A stretch of 64,000 nt of DNA from UMGS1370 sp963557065. GTDB taxonomy: Bacteria; Bacillota; Clostridia; Lachnospirales; Lachnospiraceae. The first letter of the stretch is position 1; each line of letters opens with the position of its first letter. A model generated the notes under the pieces. That model worked only from the letters and a program-made list of their open reading frames with translations. It searched no databases and was not told the DNA's origin. A program made the translations under genes and the position numbers. Of this stretch, positions 24,068 to 31,319 are shown piece by piece. The stretch is taken from assembly GCA_963557065.1 (NCBI GenBank), contig CAUWCT010000042.1, positions 20,436-84,435 on the forward strand, given 5' to 3'.

Positions 24068-24217
24068 ATGGGAGAATCAATTATTAATTTTGAAGAGGAA
24101 ATCAGTCGTTTTAAGCCCAGTTTGGATGTGGAGGAAATCGCAGATGAGATTGTAAAAAGCGATTTGACAGACATGACAGATATTATGATGGAAATGATTA
24201 AGGAAGTCAGGGAATAG
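24068..24217 (+). CDS. 49-residue acidic protein, unknown
   Basis: A small frame that starts MGESIINFEEEISRF and ends MMEMIKEVRE. It has a proper AAAGGAG site ending 5 nt before the ATG and a promoter some 50 nt upstream, and its stop lies 4 nt before the TPR-protein ATG, which has no good ribosome site of its own. The peptide is helical and strongly acidic with no Cys or membrane segment. It could be a leader whose translation couples to the TPR gene, or a small protein binding the TPR scaffold. I do not recognise a family. Confidence 0.7.
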   Translation: MGESIINFEEEISRFKPSLDVEEIADEIVKSDLTDMTDIMMEMIKEVRE

Positions 24218-24221
24218 GGCC

Positions 24222-25733
24222 ATGGACTATGAAAAACGAAACCGCCAGATTGCCAATAGTTTTTACAATCTTGGCTTGGAAAAAGCAAATATCAGAGATC
24301 TTTCCGGAGCAGTAGAGTCTTTAAAAAAGAGTCTCCATTTTGATAAGTACCAGATGGATGCCAGAAACCTGCTGGGACTCATTTACTATGAGATGGGAGA
24401 GGTGTCGGACGCTCTGGTTCAGTGGGTAATCAGCACCAATCTTCACCCTTCGGACAATCCGGCAGATCGCTATCTGGATGAGATTCAAAGAAAGCCGGGG
24501 CGTCTGGAGATAGCCGATCAAAATGTAAAGAAATACAATCAGGCTCTCTGGTATGCCCAGCATGACAGCGACGATTTGGCGATTCTGCAGCTTACCAGGG
24601 TGGTAGAAGATAATCCTCATTTTGTAAAAGCACACCTTTTGCTGGCAGTTCTGTATATGTACCATGAAGATTTTTCCAAGGCAGGAAGATCGTTGTACAA
24701 AGTCCTTCAGATTGACAAAAATAATCCCAAGGCTCAGTGGTACATGTCTATTGTTAAAAAAAATACAGGCAAGGCGGAAGTGGAAAAGCGGAAATTAAAA
24801 AATGCTTTTTCCCATCATCAAATGCAGGATGATGACGTGATTATGCCGCCTACATATAAAGAAAATACAGGATGGCAGAGTATTTTAAACATTGTAGCCG
24901 GTCTGGTGTTAGGCGTGATGGTAACATATTTTTTGATTATGCCCCCCAGTACCCGCGCTCTTAACAATAAGCATAATGAAGAAATCATTACCTACAGCCA
25001 GAAATTAAATGAAAAAAATCAGGAACTGGACGCTTTGCAGACATCCTATGATCAGCTAAAAGCCCAGTCCCAGGAGATGGAGAACAAACTGAATACCATT
25101 GAAGGGGACACAGGACTGGTGCTGAAACAGTATCAGATTATGATAGGAATCCTGCAGGCATACCGGAATGAGGACATCATGTCGGCTGCCAAGTTATATG
25201 TAGATCTGGACCCGTCCCTTATCGTGGATCAGAGCGTACTGGAAATTGCCAATGTAGTGGCAGCGGATATGCAGACCCAGGGATACCAGATTTTAGAGGA
25301 TTTAGGTACTACTGCATGGAATTCTGGCCAGAAAGATCAGGCCATGGAATATTATCAGAAGAGTCTGGAGATCAACCCCAATAATCCATCAGCCACCTAT
25401 TTGCTGGGACGGCTGTATCAGGACAGAGGAGATACGGAAAATGCCAGACAGTGCTTCAGTAAAATTATTACCAGTTTTCCGGAAAGTCCACAGGCTTCCC
25501 AGGCAGCCAATGCCATGAGCCAGATGGGACTGCCCACAGCGGCTGCCGGACAGAATGAGACTGAGGCGGCAGGTGAAGCCGACAATCCGGCAGAAGAGCC
25601 GGATGGACAGGAACCGGATGGACAGGAACCGGAGACCCAGGAGCCGCAGACTCAGGAGCCGGAGCCGCAGACCGAAAGTGCTCAGCCTGAGGAAGATACT
25701 CCGGAAACAATTCCTGCAAATGAGAACAATTAG
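24222..25733 (+). CDS. TPR-repeat membrane protein
   Basis: TPR units fill the N-terminal cytoplasmic part (about 5-185: AVESLKKSLHFDKYQMDARN and ARSLYKVLQIDKNNPKAQ-like segments). One membrane helix lies about 228-246 (IVAGLVLGVMVTYFLI), followed by a coiled coil (250-295) and a second set of TPRs outside (about 360-425: AMEYYQKSLEINPNNPSATY). The C-terminus is a Glu/Pro/Gln-rich tail with short QEPDGQEP-type repeats. The protein has 503 residues. The ATG at 24222 has a weak ribosome site, so it is probably translated by coupling with the 49-codon ORF. It resembles scaffolds for assembly or wall proteins; no enzymatic motif is seen. Confidence 0.8.
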   Translation: MDYEKRNRQIANSFYNLGLEKANIRDLSGAVESLKKSLHFDKYQMDARNLLGLIYYEMGEVSDALVQWVISTNLHPSDNPADRYLDEIQRKPGRLEIADQNVKKYNQALWYAQHDSDDLAILQLTRVVEDNPHFVKAHLLLAVLYMYHEDFSKAGRSLYKVLQIDKNNPKAQWYMSIVKKNTGKAEVEKRKLKNAFSHHQMQDDDVIMPPTYKENTGWQSILNIVAGLVLGVMVTYFLIMPPSTRALNNKHNEEIITYSQKLNEKNQELDALQTSYDQLKAQSQEMENKLNTIEGDTGLVLKQYQIMIGILQAYRNEDIMSAAKLYVDLDPSLIVDQSVLEIANVVAADMQTQGYQILEDLGTTAWNSGQKDQAMEYYQKSLEINPNNPSATYLLGRLYQDRGDTENARQCFSKIITSFPESPQASQAANAMSQMGLPTAAAGQNETEAAGEADNPAEEPDGQEPDGQEPETQEPQTQEPEPQTESAQPEEDTPETIPANENN

Positions 25734-25740
25734 ATTTTTG

Positions 25741-25790
25741 AAAGACATTACGAAAGAAAAGTTATATTCGTAGTGTCTTTTTTATTTTGT
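25741..25790 (+). terminator. rho-independent terminator after the TPR gene
   Basis: Thirteen-bp stem AAAGACATTACGA / TCGTAGTGTCTTT (one G-U pair), 14-nt loop, then TTTATTTTG. Confidence 0.85.
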
Positions 25791-25797
25791 ATATTTT

Positions 25798-25804
25798 TGT
25801 CGAA
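25798..25804 (+). promoter_or_regulatory. Spo0A box upstream of spoIIAA
   Basis: Perfect TGTCGAA, the Spo0A-binding heptamer, 36 nt before the spoIIAA start codon. In Bacillus the spoIIA operon is activated by phosphorylated Spo0A with sigma-H. I could not find a matching sigma-H -10 element (GAAT) at the right distance. Confidence 0.6.
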
Positions 25805-25840
25805 AATGGAAAAAATGATAACAGGAAGGAGATTATTAAC

Positions 25841-26179
25841 ATGGAAGTATCATTTATTTATGAAGCAAAGGAGCAATGTCTCATCATTCATCTGCCCAAA
25901 GAGCTGGATCACCATAACTGCCGCAACCTTCGCTATGAGACAGATCTGCTTTTGGCGGAAAACTATATTAACCGGATTATTTTTGATTTTTCCAAGACCG
26001 AATTTATGGATTCTTCCGGAATCGGCGTACTGTTAAACCGGTATAAACAAATGGAACGAAGCGGGGGACAGGTCCGGCTTTACGGAGCAGGCCCTCAGGT
26101 GCATCGGATTCTCTCGGTAGCCGGAATTGCCCGTTTAATGCCAAGTTTTGATACCAAAGAAGCAGCAATCGTGGGATAG
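25841..26179 (+). CDS. spoIIAA: anti-sigma F factor antagonist SpoIIAA
   Basis: STAS-domain protein of 112 residues. Its unphosphorylated form binds SpoIIAB and frees sigma F in the forespore; SpoIIAB phosphorylates it on a serine. The phospho-acceptor context MDSSGIGVLLNRY puts S58 at the same number as in Bacillus. The frame is open upstream to 25787, but the start at 25841 is chosen for its GGAAGGAG site and the family N-terminus (MEVSFIYE). First gene of the conserved spoIIAA-spoIIAB-sigF operon; a Spo0A box is just upstream. Confidence 0.95.
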   Translation: MEVSFIYEAKEQCLIIHLPKELDHHNCRNLRYETDLLLAENYINRIIFDFSKTEFMDSSGIGVLLNRYKQMERSGGQVRLYGAGPQVHRILSVAGIARLMPSFDTKEAAIVG

Positions 26180-26192
26180 AAAGGGGACGCAT

Positions 26193-26630
26193 ATGGAAAA
26201 CAGAAAAGAACAGGCAGAGAGAATCAAAATAGAGATTGACAGTTTGTCCAGAAATGAAGAGTTTGCCAGAGTGGCGGCAGCCGTTTTTATGAGCCGTATG
26301 AATCCCACATTAGAAGAGATTGACGATGTAAAAACAGCGGTTTCTGAGGCAGTGACCAATGCGGTGATTCATGGATACCGGGGAGGAGAGGGAAAAATCT
26401 GCATAGAAGCAGCGATTGAAGGAGATCTGCTGACTTTGTCTATTCAGGATAAGGGGGTTGGGATTCCGGATTTAAAAAAGGCTATGGAACCTATGTATAC
26501 CACAGATACTACAGGAGAGCGCTCCGGCATGGGGTTTTCATTTATGGAAGCATTTATGGATGAAGTAAAGGTGGATACCAAACCGGGGCTTGGCACAAAG
26601 GTGACCATGAAAAAGCGCATAGGCAGGTGA
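26193..26630 (+). CDS. spoIIAB: anti-sigma F factor SpoIIAB (serine kinase)
   Basis: GHKL-fold kinase of 145 residues that holds sigma F inactive and phosphorylates SpoIIAA. The N-box EAVTNAVIHGY (near 55), G1 box IQDKGVGIPDL (near 90) and G2 region GERSGMGFSFM (near 110) are intact. The start at 26193 is chosen over the longer frame from 26148 because GAAAGGGG lies just before it and the long form would overlap spoIIAA. It lies 13 nt after spoIIAA and 4 nt before sigF. Confidence 0.96.
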   Translation: MENRKEQAERIKIEIDSLSRNEEFARVAAAVFMSRMNPTLEEIDDVKTAVSEAVTNAVIHGYRGGEGKICIEAAIEGDLLTLSIQDKGVGIPDLKKAMEPMYTTDTTGERSGMGFSFMEAFMDEVKVDTKPGLGTKVTMKKRIGR

Positions 26631-26634
26631 AATC

Positions 26635-27348
26635 GTGGACGAGACAATGAGATTAATCCAGGACGCTCACGCAGGGGATAAAGAAGCCAGGGATCGCCTG
26701 GTTATGGAAAACGTAGGATTAATCTGGAGCATTGTGCGCCGGTTTTCCGGCAGAGGACATGAACTGGAAGACCTGTTTCAAATAGGCAGCATCGGCTTGA
26801 TAAAAGCCATTGACAAATTTGATCCCGGCTTCGAGGTAAAGTTTTCGACCTATGCAGTGCCGATGATTGCAGGAGAAATCAAGCGCTTTTTGCGGGATGA
26901 CGGCATGATTAAGGTAAGCCGTTCCTTAAAAGAAATGAGCAGTAAGATTCAGGCAGCCAGAGAAGAGATGCAGAGTACGCTGGGCCGGGAGCCGACACTG
27001 GATGAAATTGCCATCAGGCTGGAAGTCAGCAGAGAAGAAATAGCAGCATCTTTAGAAGCGGGTTCGGAAATAGAATCACTATACAGGCCCTTTGGGGATG
27101 CGTCGGAAAACAGCGGCTGCCTGATGGATAAAATTGAAGACCAGAATAATGGTCAGGACAAGTTGCTGGACAAACTGATTTTAGAAAGACTGTTAAGCTG
27201 TCTGGACAGCCAGGAAAAAGATTTGATTTTGAGAAGGTACTATTATAATCAGACGCAGACAGAAATTGCCGGAGTCTTTCATATTTCCCAGGTCCAGGTG
27301 TCCAGACTGGAAAAACGGATTTTAAAAAAAATGAGGTCAGGATTATAG
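26635..27348 (+). CDS. sigF: RNA polymerase sigma-F factor
   Basis: Forespore-specific sigma-70 family factor of 237 residues, the normal size. Region 2 shows LVMENVGLIWSIVRRF and the core-binding/-10 recognition stretch GSIGLIKAIDKFDPGFEVKFSTYAVPMI in parts; region 4 carries the -35 helix TQTEIAGVFHISQVQVSRLEK. Translation starts at GTG (26635) behind AGGTGA, with an ATG four codons later as an alternative. It is the last gene of the spoIIA operon; the small membrane ORF and spoVA genes follow after 82 nt. Confidence 0.95.
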   Translation: MDETMRLIQDAHAGDKEARDRLVMENVGLIWSIVRRFSGRGHELEDLFQIGSIGLIKAIDKFDPGFEVKFSTYAVPMIAGEIKRFLRDDGMIKVSRSLKEMSSKIQAAREEMQSTLGREPTLDEIAIRLEVSREEIAASLEAGSEIESLYRPFGDASENSGCLMDKIEDQNNGQDKLLDKLILERLLSCLDSQEKDLILRRYYYNQTQTEIAGVFHISQVQVSRLEKRILKKMRSGL

Positions 27349-27430
27349 GCGGATACATAAAATAGTCTATTTGGGAAATCCTATCCATAAACGCAATTAC
27401 AAAGAAGCAAATGGAAAAGGAGTGATCCAG

Positions 27431-27589
27431 GTGAACACACTAAAATATGTATTCGGGATTTTGATTTTAATTTTATGCATCGGTCTGATTGGGGCAGCAG
27501 TCTGGTACTGCATGTTCCGTCTGCCGGATCAGGCGCTGCAGCAGGGAACTTTTGTGCTGGGACCGGTATTTGGAGGGAGACTTTTATGA
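27431..27589 (+). CDS. 52-residue single-pass membrane protein, unknown
   Basis: GTG start behind AAAAGGAG (8-nt spacing). The peptide has one hydrophobic helix (YVFGILILILCIGLIGAAVW, about 6-25) followed by a short basic/glycine tail. Its TGA overlaps the spoVAA ATG as ATGA, so it is translationally coupled to spoVAA. Between sigF and spoVAA Bacillus has no such gene. It may be a small sporulation membrane protein, or exist mainly to set spoVAA translation. Confidence 0.7.
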   Translation: MNTLKYVFGILILILCIGLIGAAVWYCMFRLPDQALQQGTFVLGPVFGGRLL

Positions 27590-28218
27590 GCAGCTCCCCT
27601 TCTTTGTATCTGAATATCCGGCAGATTACGGAGGTCCATCATAAAGATGTGCTTTTAAAAGATGTGGCGGATATTTACTGTGACAATCCGGATCTGCAAA
27701 ATAAATGCAGTTCTATGAAAATTAAGAAAATTCAGAAAGATGAGCCGAAACGGTATATTGAAACCATTGTACCGCTGCTAAAACAACTGCAAAAGCTGGA
27801 TTCCAATCTTCAGATTAATAACCTGGGTGAGACTGAGTTTATCATAGATTACCAGCCGCCCAAAAAGCCAGGTTGGGCCTGGCAGTGGGCTAAAACCATA
27901 GGGGTATGTTCCGTTTGTTTTTGCGGGGCGGCGTTTGCGATTATGACGTTTAACAACGATGTCAGCGTAACGGCGGTGTTTAAAGAAATTTATGTTCTGA
28001 TTATGGGAAAAGAACCTGGCGGTTTTACAGTTTTAGAACTGTTTTATTCCATTGGGCTGGCAGTAGGGATTCTGGTCTTTTTCAATCATTTTGCAAAATG
28101 GAAACTCAATACAGATCCCACTCCTTTGGAGGTGGAGATGCGGGTATATGAAGACAATATCAGCAAAACCTTAATTCAAAATGCAGAGAGGAAGGAGCAG
28201 GATATTGATGTTCATTAG
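27586..28218 (+). CDS. spoVAA: stage V sporulation protein AA
   Basis: The 210-residue protein has a soluble N-terminal domain (about 1-90: LYLNIRQITEVHHKDVLLKDVADIY in parts) and two membrane helices (about 105-125 and 150-172). SpoVA proteins form the inner-membrane channel that moves calcium-dipicolinate into the forespore and out on germination; SpoVAA is an accessory present in part of the Clostridia. The start at 27586 is set by GGAGGGA and the ATGA overlap, although the frame is open to 27475. Overlaps spoVAB by 11 nt. Confidence 0.88.
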   Translation: MSSSPSLYLNIRQITEVHHKDVLLKDVADIYCDNPDLQNKCSSMKIKKIQKDEPKRYIETIVPLLKQLQKLDSNLQINNLGETEFIIDYQPPKKPGWAWQWAKTIGVCSVCFCGAAFAIMTFNNDVSVTAVFKEIYVLIMGKEPGGFTVLELFYSIGLAVGILVFFNHFAKWKLNTDPTPLEVEMRVYEDNISKTLIQNAERKEQDIDVH

Positions 28219-28693
28219 AGAGTTGCTTCTGGCGGTGATTGGCCTGGCATCCGGGGGGATTGTAGCGGCCGGAGTCTTTGCATTTCTGGCTATCATCGGA
28301 GTTTTTCCCAGGCTGATTGGAAAAACCAGGACCTGGGAACACATTTTTCTTTATGAAACGGTCATTATTATAGGAGGAGCATTTGGAAACATTGTGGATA
28401 TTTATGAGTTTCCCATGCCCATTGTAAAAAACATAGAAGCTCTTTGGGGACAAGCTGCCAGCGCAGCAGCCGGAGGGATTGTGACAGGTATCATCGGACT
28501 TTCTATTGGAATTTTTGTAGGGTGTCTGGTCATGTCACTGGCGGAAACTTTGCAGGCTCTTCCTGTGATTTCCCGAAGAATACATCTGGCAGTGGGATTT
28601 CAGTATTTAATCCTTTCCATAGCATTGGGAAAAATGGCAGGTTCTCTGCTCTATTTCTGGACAGGTATTGGAGAGCGTATCAGCATCAGCTAA
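28208..28693 (+). CDS. spoVAB: stage V sporulation protein AB
   Basis: Membrane protein of 161 residues with four or five hydrophobic helices (about 3-32, 45-65, 80-108, 118-150). Sequence segments LASGGIVAAGVFAFLAIIGV and TGIIGLSIGIFVGCLVMSLA match the SpoVAB plan. The ATG at 28208 lies inside the end of spoVAA with AGGAAGGAG 9 nt upstream. It works with SpoVAA in the dipicolinate channel complex, probably under sigma-G control. Confidence 0.88.
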   Translation: MFIRELLLAVIGLASGGIVAAGVFAFLAIIGVFPRLIGKTRTWEHIFLYETVIIIGGAFGNIVDIYEFPMPIVKNIEALWGQAASAAAGGIVTGIIGLSIGIFVGCLVMSLAETLQALPVISRRIHLAVGFQYLILSIALGKMAGSLLYFWTGIGERISIS

Positions 28694-28711
28694 ACATTAG
28701 GAGGACGTAAC

Positions 28712-29164
28712 ATGGAGGTCAATAAAAAAGCATATAATTCCTATGTCAAGAAGATAACTCCGGTCAACAGTCTGCCGGCGGACATGGCAAAGGCATTTAT
28801 AACCGGCGGAATTATCTGCACCATTGGACAGGGACTGACCAATTTCTTTTTAGCAGGAGGAATGGAAAAAGAAGCAGCCGGAGCCTGGACGCTTTTGTGT
28901 CTCATCGGGGCCAGTGTGATTTTAACCGGATTCAATATTTACCCCAAAATCGTAAAATACGGCGGCGCCGGAGCCCTGGTTCCCATAACCGGATTTGCCA
29001 ATTCCGTAGTAGCTCCGGCAATCGAATTTAAAACAGAGGGGCAGGTATTTGGGATCGGTGTGAAAATTTTTACCATTGCCGGGCCGGTGATTTTGTATGG
29101 AACCCTGGCAAGCTGGATTTTAGGGCTTTTATACTGGATTGGGAAAATGATGGGGATTGTGTGA
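28712..29164 (+). CDS. spoVAC: stage V sporulation protein AC
   Basis: Core channel subunit of 150 residues; in Bacillus SpoVAC behaves as a mechanosensitive channel for dipicolinic acid release. Helices lie about 27-48, 60-80, 90-110 and 118-146; signatures ITPVNSLPADMAKAFITGG and GFANSVVAPAIEFKTEG are strongly conserved in the family. AGGAGG precedes the ATG. It is the last gene of the operon here: a terminator follows at once, and spoVAD and spoVAE, normally next, are absent from the window. Confidence 0.93.
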   Translation: MEVNKKAYNSYVKKITPVNSLPADMAKAFITGGIICTIGQGLTNFFLAGGMEKEAAGAWTLLCLIGASVILTGFNIYPKIVKYGGAGALVPITGFANSVVAPAIEFKTEGQVFGIGVKIFTIAGPVILYGTLASWILGLLYWIGKMMGIV

Positions 29165-29183
29165 AAAAAGATTGAGAGAAAGG

Positions 29184-29230
29184 CAGAGCGGTTTGAACTG
29201 TTACTTGGAAACCGCTCTGTTTTTATTTTT
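29184..29230 (+). terminator. rho-independent terminator after spoVAC
   Basis: Perfect 11-bp stem CAGAGCGGTTT / AAACCGCTCTG with a 14-nt loop and a TTTTTATTTTTTA tail. Confidence 0.92.
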
Positions 29231-29234
29231 TATG

Positions 29235-29263
29235 TTGATAAAGCATAACAGATCAGTTACAAT
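29235..29263 (+). promoter_or_regulatory. promoter for the second MNT/HEPN pair
   Basis: TTGATA at 29235-29240, 17-bp spacer, TACAAT at 29258-29263. About 45 nt of leader precede the nucleotidyltransferase start. Confidence 0.7.
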
Positions 29264-29313
29264 CGAAGAGACAAAAAAGAGGAAATGAAAAATTTCCCAT
29301 TGGAAGGAATCGT

Positions 29314-29607
29314 ATGGAAAGAACAGGAATTAAGCAGGATGTAATCCGGGAGATACGGGAACTGGCTCAAAAATATGCAGTTGACCAGGTTATTTTATTT
29401 GGATCAAGAGCAAGGGGCGATTTTAAAGAGAAAAGTGATATTGATTTGGCAGTAAAGGGCGGTGATTTTGTCCGGTTTTCATTGGATGTAAACGAAGAGA
29501 CAACAACGCTTTTGAAATTTGATATTATAAATTTAGACGAGAAGATACAGGATGAATTAATGGAATCCATTAAGAGAGAGGGGAGACTGTTATATGAAAA
29601 AATTTGA
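29314..29607 (+). CDS. MNT-type nucleotidyltransferase (antitoxin)
   Basis: Minimal nucleotidyltransferase of 97 residues, with GSRARGD at G30-S31 and the metal pair D42, D44 in SDIDLAV. It matches the MntA-type antitoxins that adenylylate HEPN toxins. GAAGGA precedes the ATG. It overlaps the HEPN gene by 14 nt, the same length as the overlap in the pair at 12885, although the proteins are only distantly similar. It lies in the slot after the truncated-looking spoVA operon. Confidence 0.88.
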   Translation: MERTGIKQDVIREIRELAQKYAVDQVILFGSRARGDFKEKSDIDLAVKGGDFVRFSLDVNEETTTLLKFDIINLDEKIQDELMESIKREGRLLYEKI

Positions 29608-29998
29608 TCATTTTAAGTCTAATTTAAGAGTATTGTCATCAGCAGATAGAGAAGATCTATCCAATGATTTTATTATAGGAGGAATTATTGACAAGTTTTT
29701 TATTCAGTTTGAACTGGGCTGGAAAGTGCTGAAAGAATTGTTGAGTTATGAGGGGCAGAGCATTTCTGCCAGCGGTTCACCAAAGATGATATTAAAAACA
29801 GCATTTACTATATATGACTTTATTGACGAGGATGTTTGGCTGGAAATGCTGAAAGCAAGAAATGATATGACCCATATCTATGATGCACTGGCAGCCAGGC
29901 GTCTGGTTAAAATTATTTTGCAGAAGTATATTCCGGAATTCCAAAAAATGGAACAGGGAATAGGCAAATTTTATGAAGATGAGATAGAGAACATGTAA
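29594..29998 (+). CDS. HEPN toxin-type protein (HI0074 family)
   Basis: Helical protein of 134 residues of the nucleotidyltransferase substrate-binding (HI0074) family. The complete HEPN ribonuclease motif RNDMTHIYD is present: R89, H94 and Y96, the last being the residue modified by AMP in studied HepT proteins. It therefore has every hallmark of an active RNase toxin, in contrast to the atypical motif in the HEPN protein at 13213. Starts within the MNT gene with AGAGAGGGG just upstream. Confidence 0.88.
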   Translation: MKKFDHFKSNLRVLSSADREDLSNDFIIGGIIDKFFIQFELGWKVLKELLSYEGQSISASGSPKMILKTAFTIYDFIDEDVWLEMLKARNDMTHIYDALAARRLVKIILQKYIPEFQKMEQGIGKFYEDEIENM

Positions 29999-30037
29999 GT
30001 CATATAGAGCCGAGTGCTAAAAAAGAGGGGAGACCAT

Positions 30038-31210
30038 ATGGGGAAAAGGGCAGTTTTTACTTGTATTCTGGCAGCAGCGCTGGCAATTTCCGGCTGTGAG
30101 GGAGAAAATCTGCCTTCCGGAGAGACTCGTCAGGAGATGGATTTGAAAGTGGAAGCTGAAAAAGCAGCAGAACTGGGAGCAAAGGTTTACCAAAAAGCGG
30201 AAAAATTGACGGTCCAGGGTCCGATTTATCAGATGAAATGGATCGTAGATCAGTTCGGGGACAGCGGATATGCAGCAGTTGATTTTCTTAATCAGATTGA
30301 TATGGCAAATCCGGACCAGGTGATTGAGTTTTGTCAAAATACAGAGAAAAAGAAAGGGGATCAGCTGACACTTATGGAAATCCGCTATCCGGATGGCCTG
30401 GCAGTCTACGACTTTCAGACAGGAAACGGTGCAGAAGGCGCTCCTGTAAAGGTAAAAAAGACCTATTACCAGTACGAAGACGGAGAGATGAGACTGGCGG
30501 ATACCGGTAGTTTTGCAGCCGAGAACTGGAAGTGTTGGGAAAATGAATATTTAATGTTTTCCGGGGTTTATTATTCAGAGGAATCCTATGCCCTTACATT
30601 AAGCGGAGAGGAAGAATATAAGGCTTTTCGCATTCAGCCTTTGCCAGAAGTATGCAGAGAACTGAACCGGGCCTGTATTTTGCCCATAGGATATGAGTAT
30701 AACAATCTGTTTATAACTGATTGGACGGAAAATGCGTATGGAGATTTAAATTTTTATGATCTCTACGATCGAATTTGTATGGAGACGGGACAGCCTTATG
30801 TTCCTGAAGGGTCTTACAAAAGCAGTCCGGACTGTGAGTGTTACCGGATACCGGCAGATGTATTTGAGCAGGTAATCCAGTCTCATTTTCGTGTTTCAAA
30901 AGAAGTGCTTCGTGAAAAAACAGAGTATTATCCGGAAGATAATACATATGGATACAGCCCCAGAGGATTTCAGGATATGGAATATGCTGAATACCCATAT
31001 CCTGAAGTGACGGAAGTTTCAGAACATGAAGACGGAACCATTACTCTTACGGTCCATGCAGTATTCCCGTATAGAGGACTTTCAAAGGTTTATGCCCATG
31101 AGGTGACTATCCGCCCCTTTGCAGACGGATCGTTTCAGTATGTGTCCAATCAGATCATACCCTCAAAAGACAATTATGAAATCACCTGGCATACGCCAAG
31201 AAGCAATTAA
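30038..31210 (+). CDS. lipoprotein of unknown function
   Basis: The N-terminal signal ends in a lipobox LAISGC (Cys about 21), so the protein is lipid-anchored on the outer face of the membrane. The mature part of some 370 residues is acidic, with many aromatic residues and a helix-rich start (about 35-75), then mixed strands; Lachnospiraceae-type uncharacterised lipoproteins look like this. The start at 30038 is chosen over 30014 because GAGGGGAGA precedes it and the signal then has the proper n-region. It follows the HEPN gene by 39 nt but is not evidently linked in function. Confidence 0.72.
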   Translation: MGKRAVFTCILAAALAISGCEGENLPSGETRQEMDLKVEAEKAAELGAKVYQKAEKLTVQGPIYQMKWIVDQFGDSGYAAVDFLNQIDMANPDQVIEFCQNTEKKKGDQLTLMEIRYPDGLAVYDFQTGNGAEGAPVKVKKTYYQYEDGEMRLADTGSFAAENWKCWENEYLMFSGVYYSEESYALTLSGEEEYKAFRIQPLPEVCRELNRACILPIGYEYNNLFITDWTENAYGDLNFYDLYDRICMETGQPYVPEGSYKSSPDCECYRIPADVFEQVIQSHFRVSKEVLREKTEYYPEDNTYGYSPRGFQDMEYAEYPYPEVTEVSEHEDGTITLTVHAVFPYRGLSKVYAHEVTIRPFADGSFQYVSNQIIPSKDNYEITWHTPRSN

Positions 31211-31227
31211 TTACTGGTCCGGAAAAG

Positions 31228-31275
31228 AAATTTTCTAAAAATGTGCATTTTTTTGAAGGCGGAAAAATTTTCTAA
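31228..31275 (+). repeat. 11-bp direct repeat upstream of the exporter operon
   Basis: AAATTTTCTAA occurs at 31228-31238 and 31265-31275, 37 bp apart, flanking a small AAAAATG/CATTTTT hairpin. It sits in the only non-coding space before the MacAB-type operon and might be an operator. No convincing sigma-A promoter was found next to it. Confidence 0.5.
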
Positions 31276-31319
31276 TCGTTATAAGGAACAGAAGCGGACA
31301 ATAACAGGAGGATGAAGTG

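Noticed and set aside
27349..27430. Possible sigma-F or sigma-G promoter in front of the small ORF and spoVAA
   Set aside because: Segments resembling the -35 and -10 can be picked out, but none match both consensus boxes at the right spacing.
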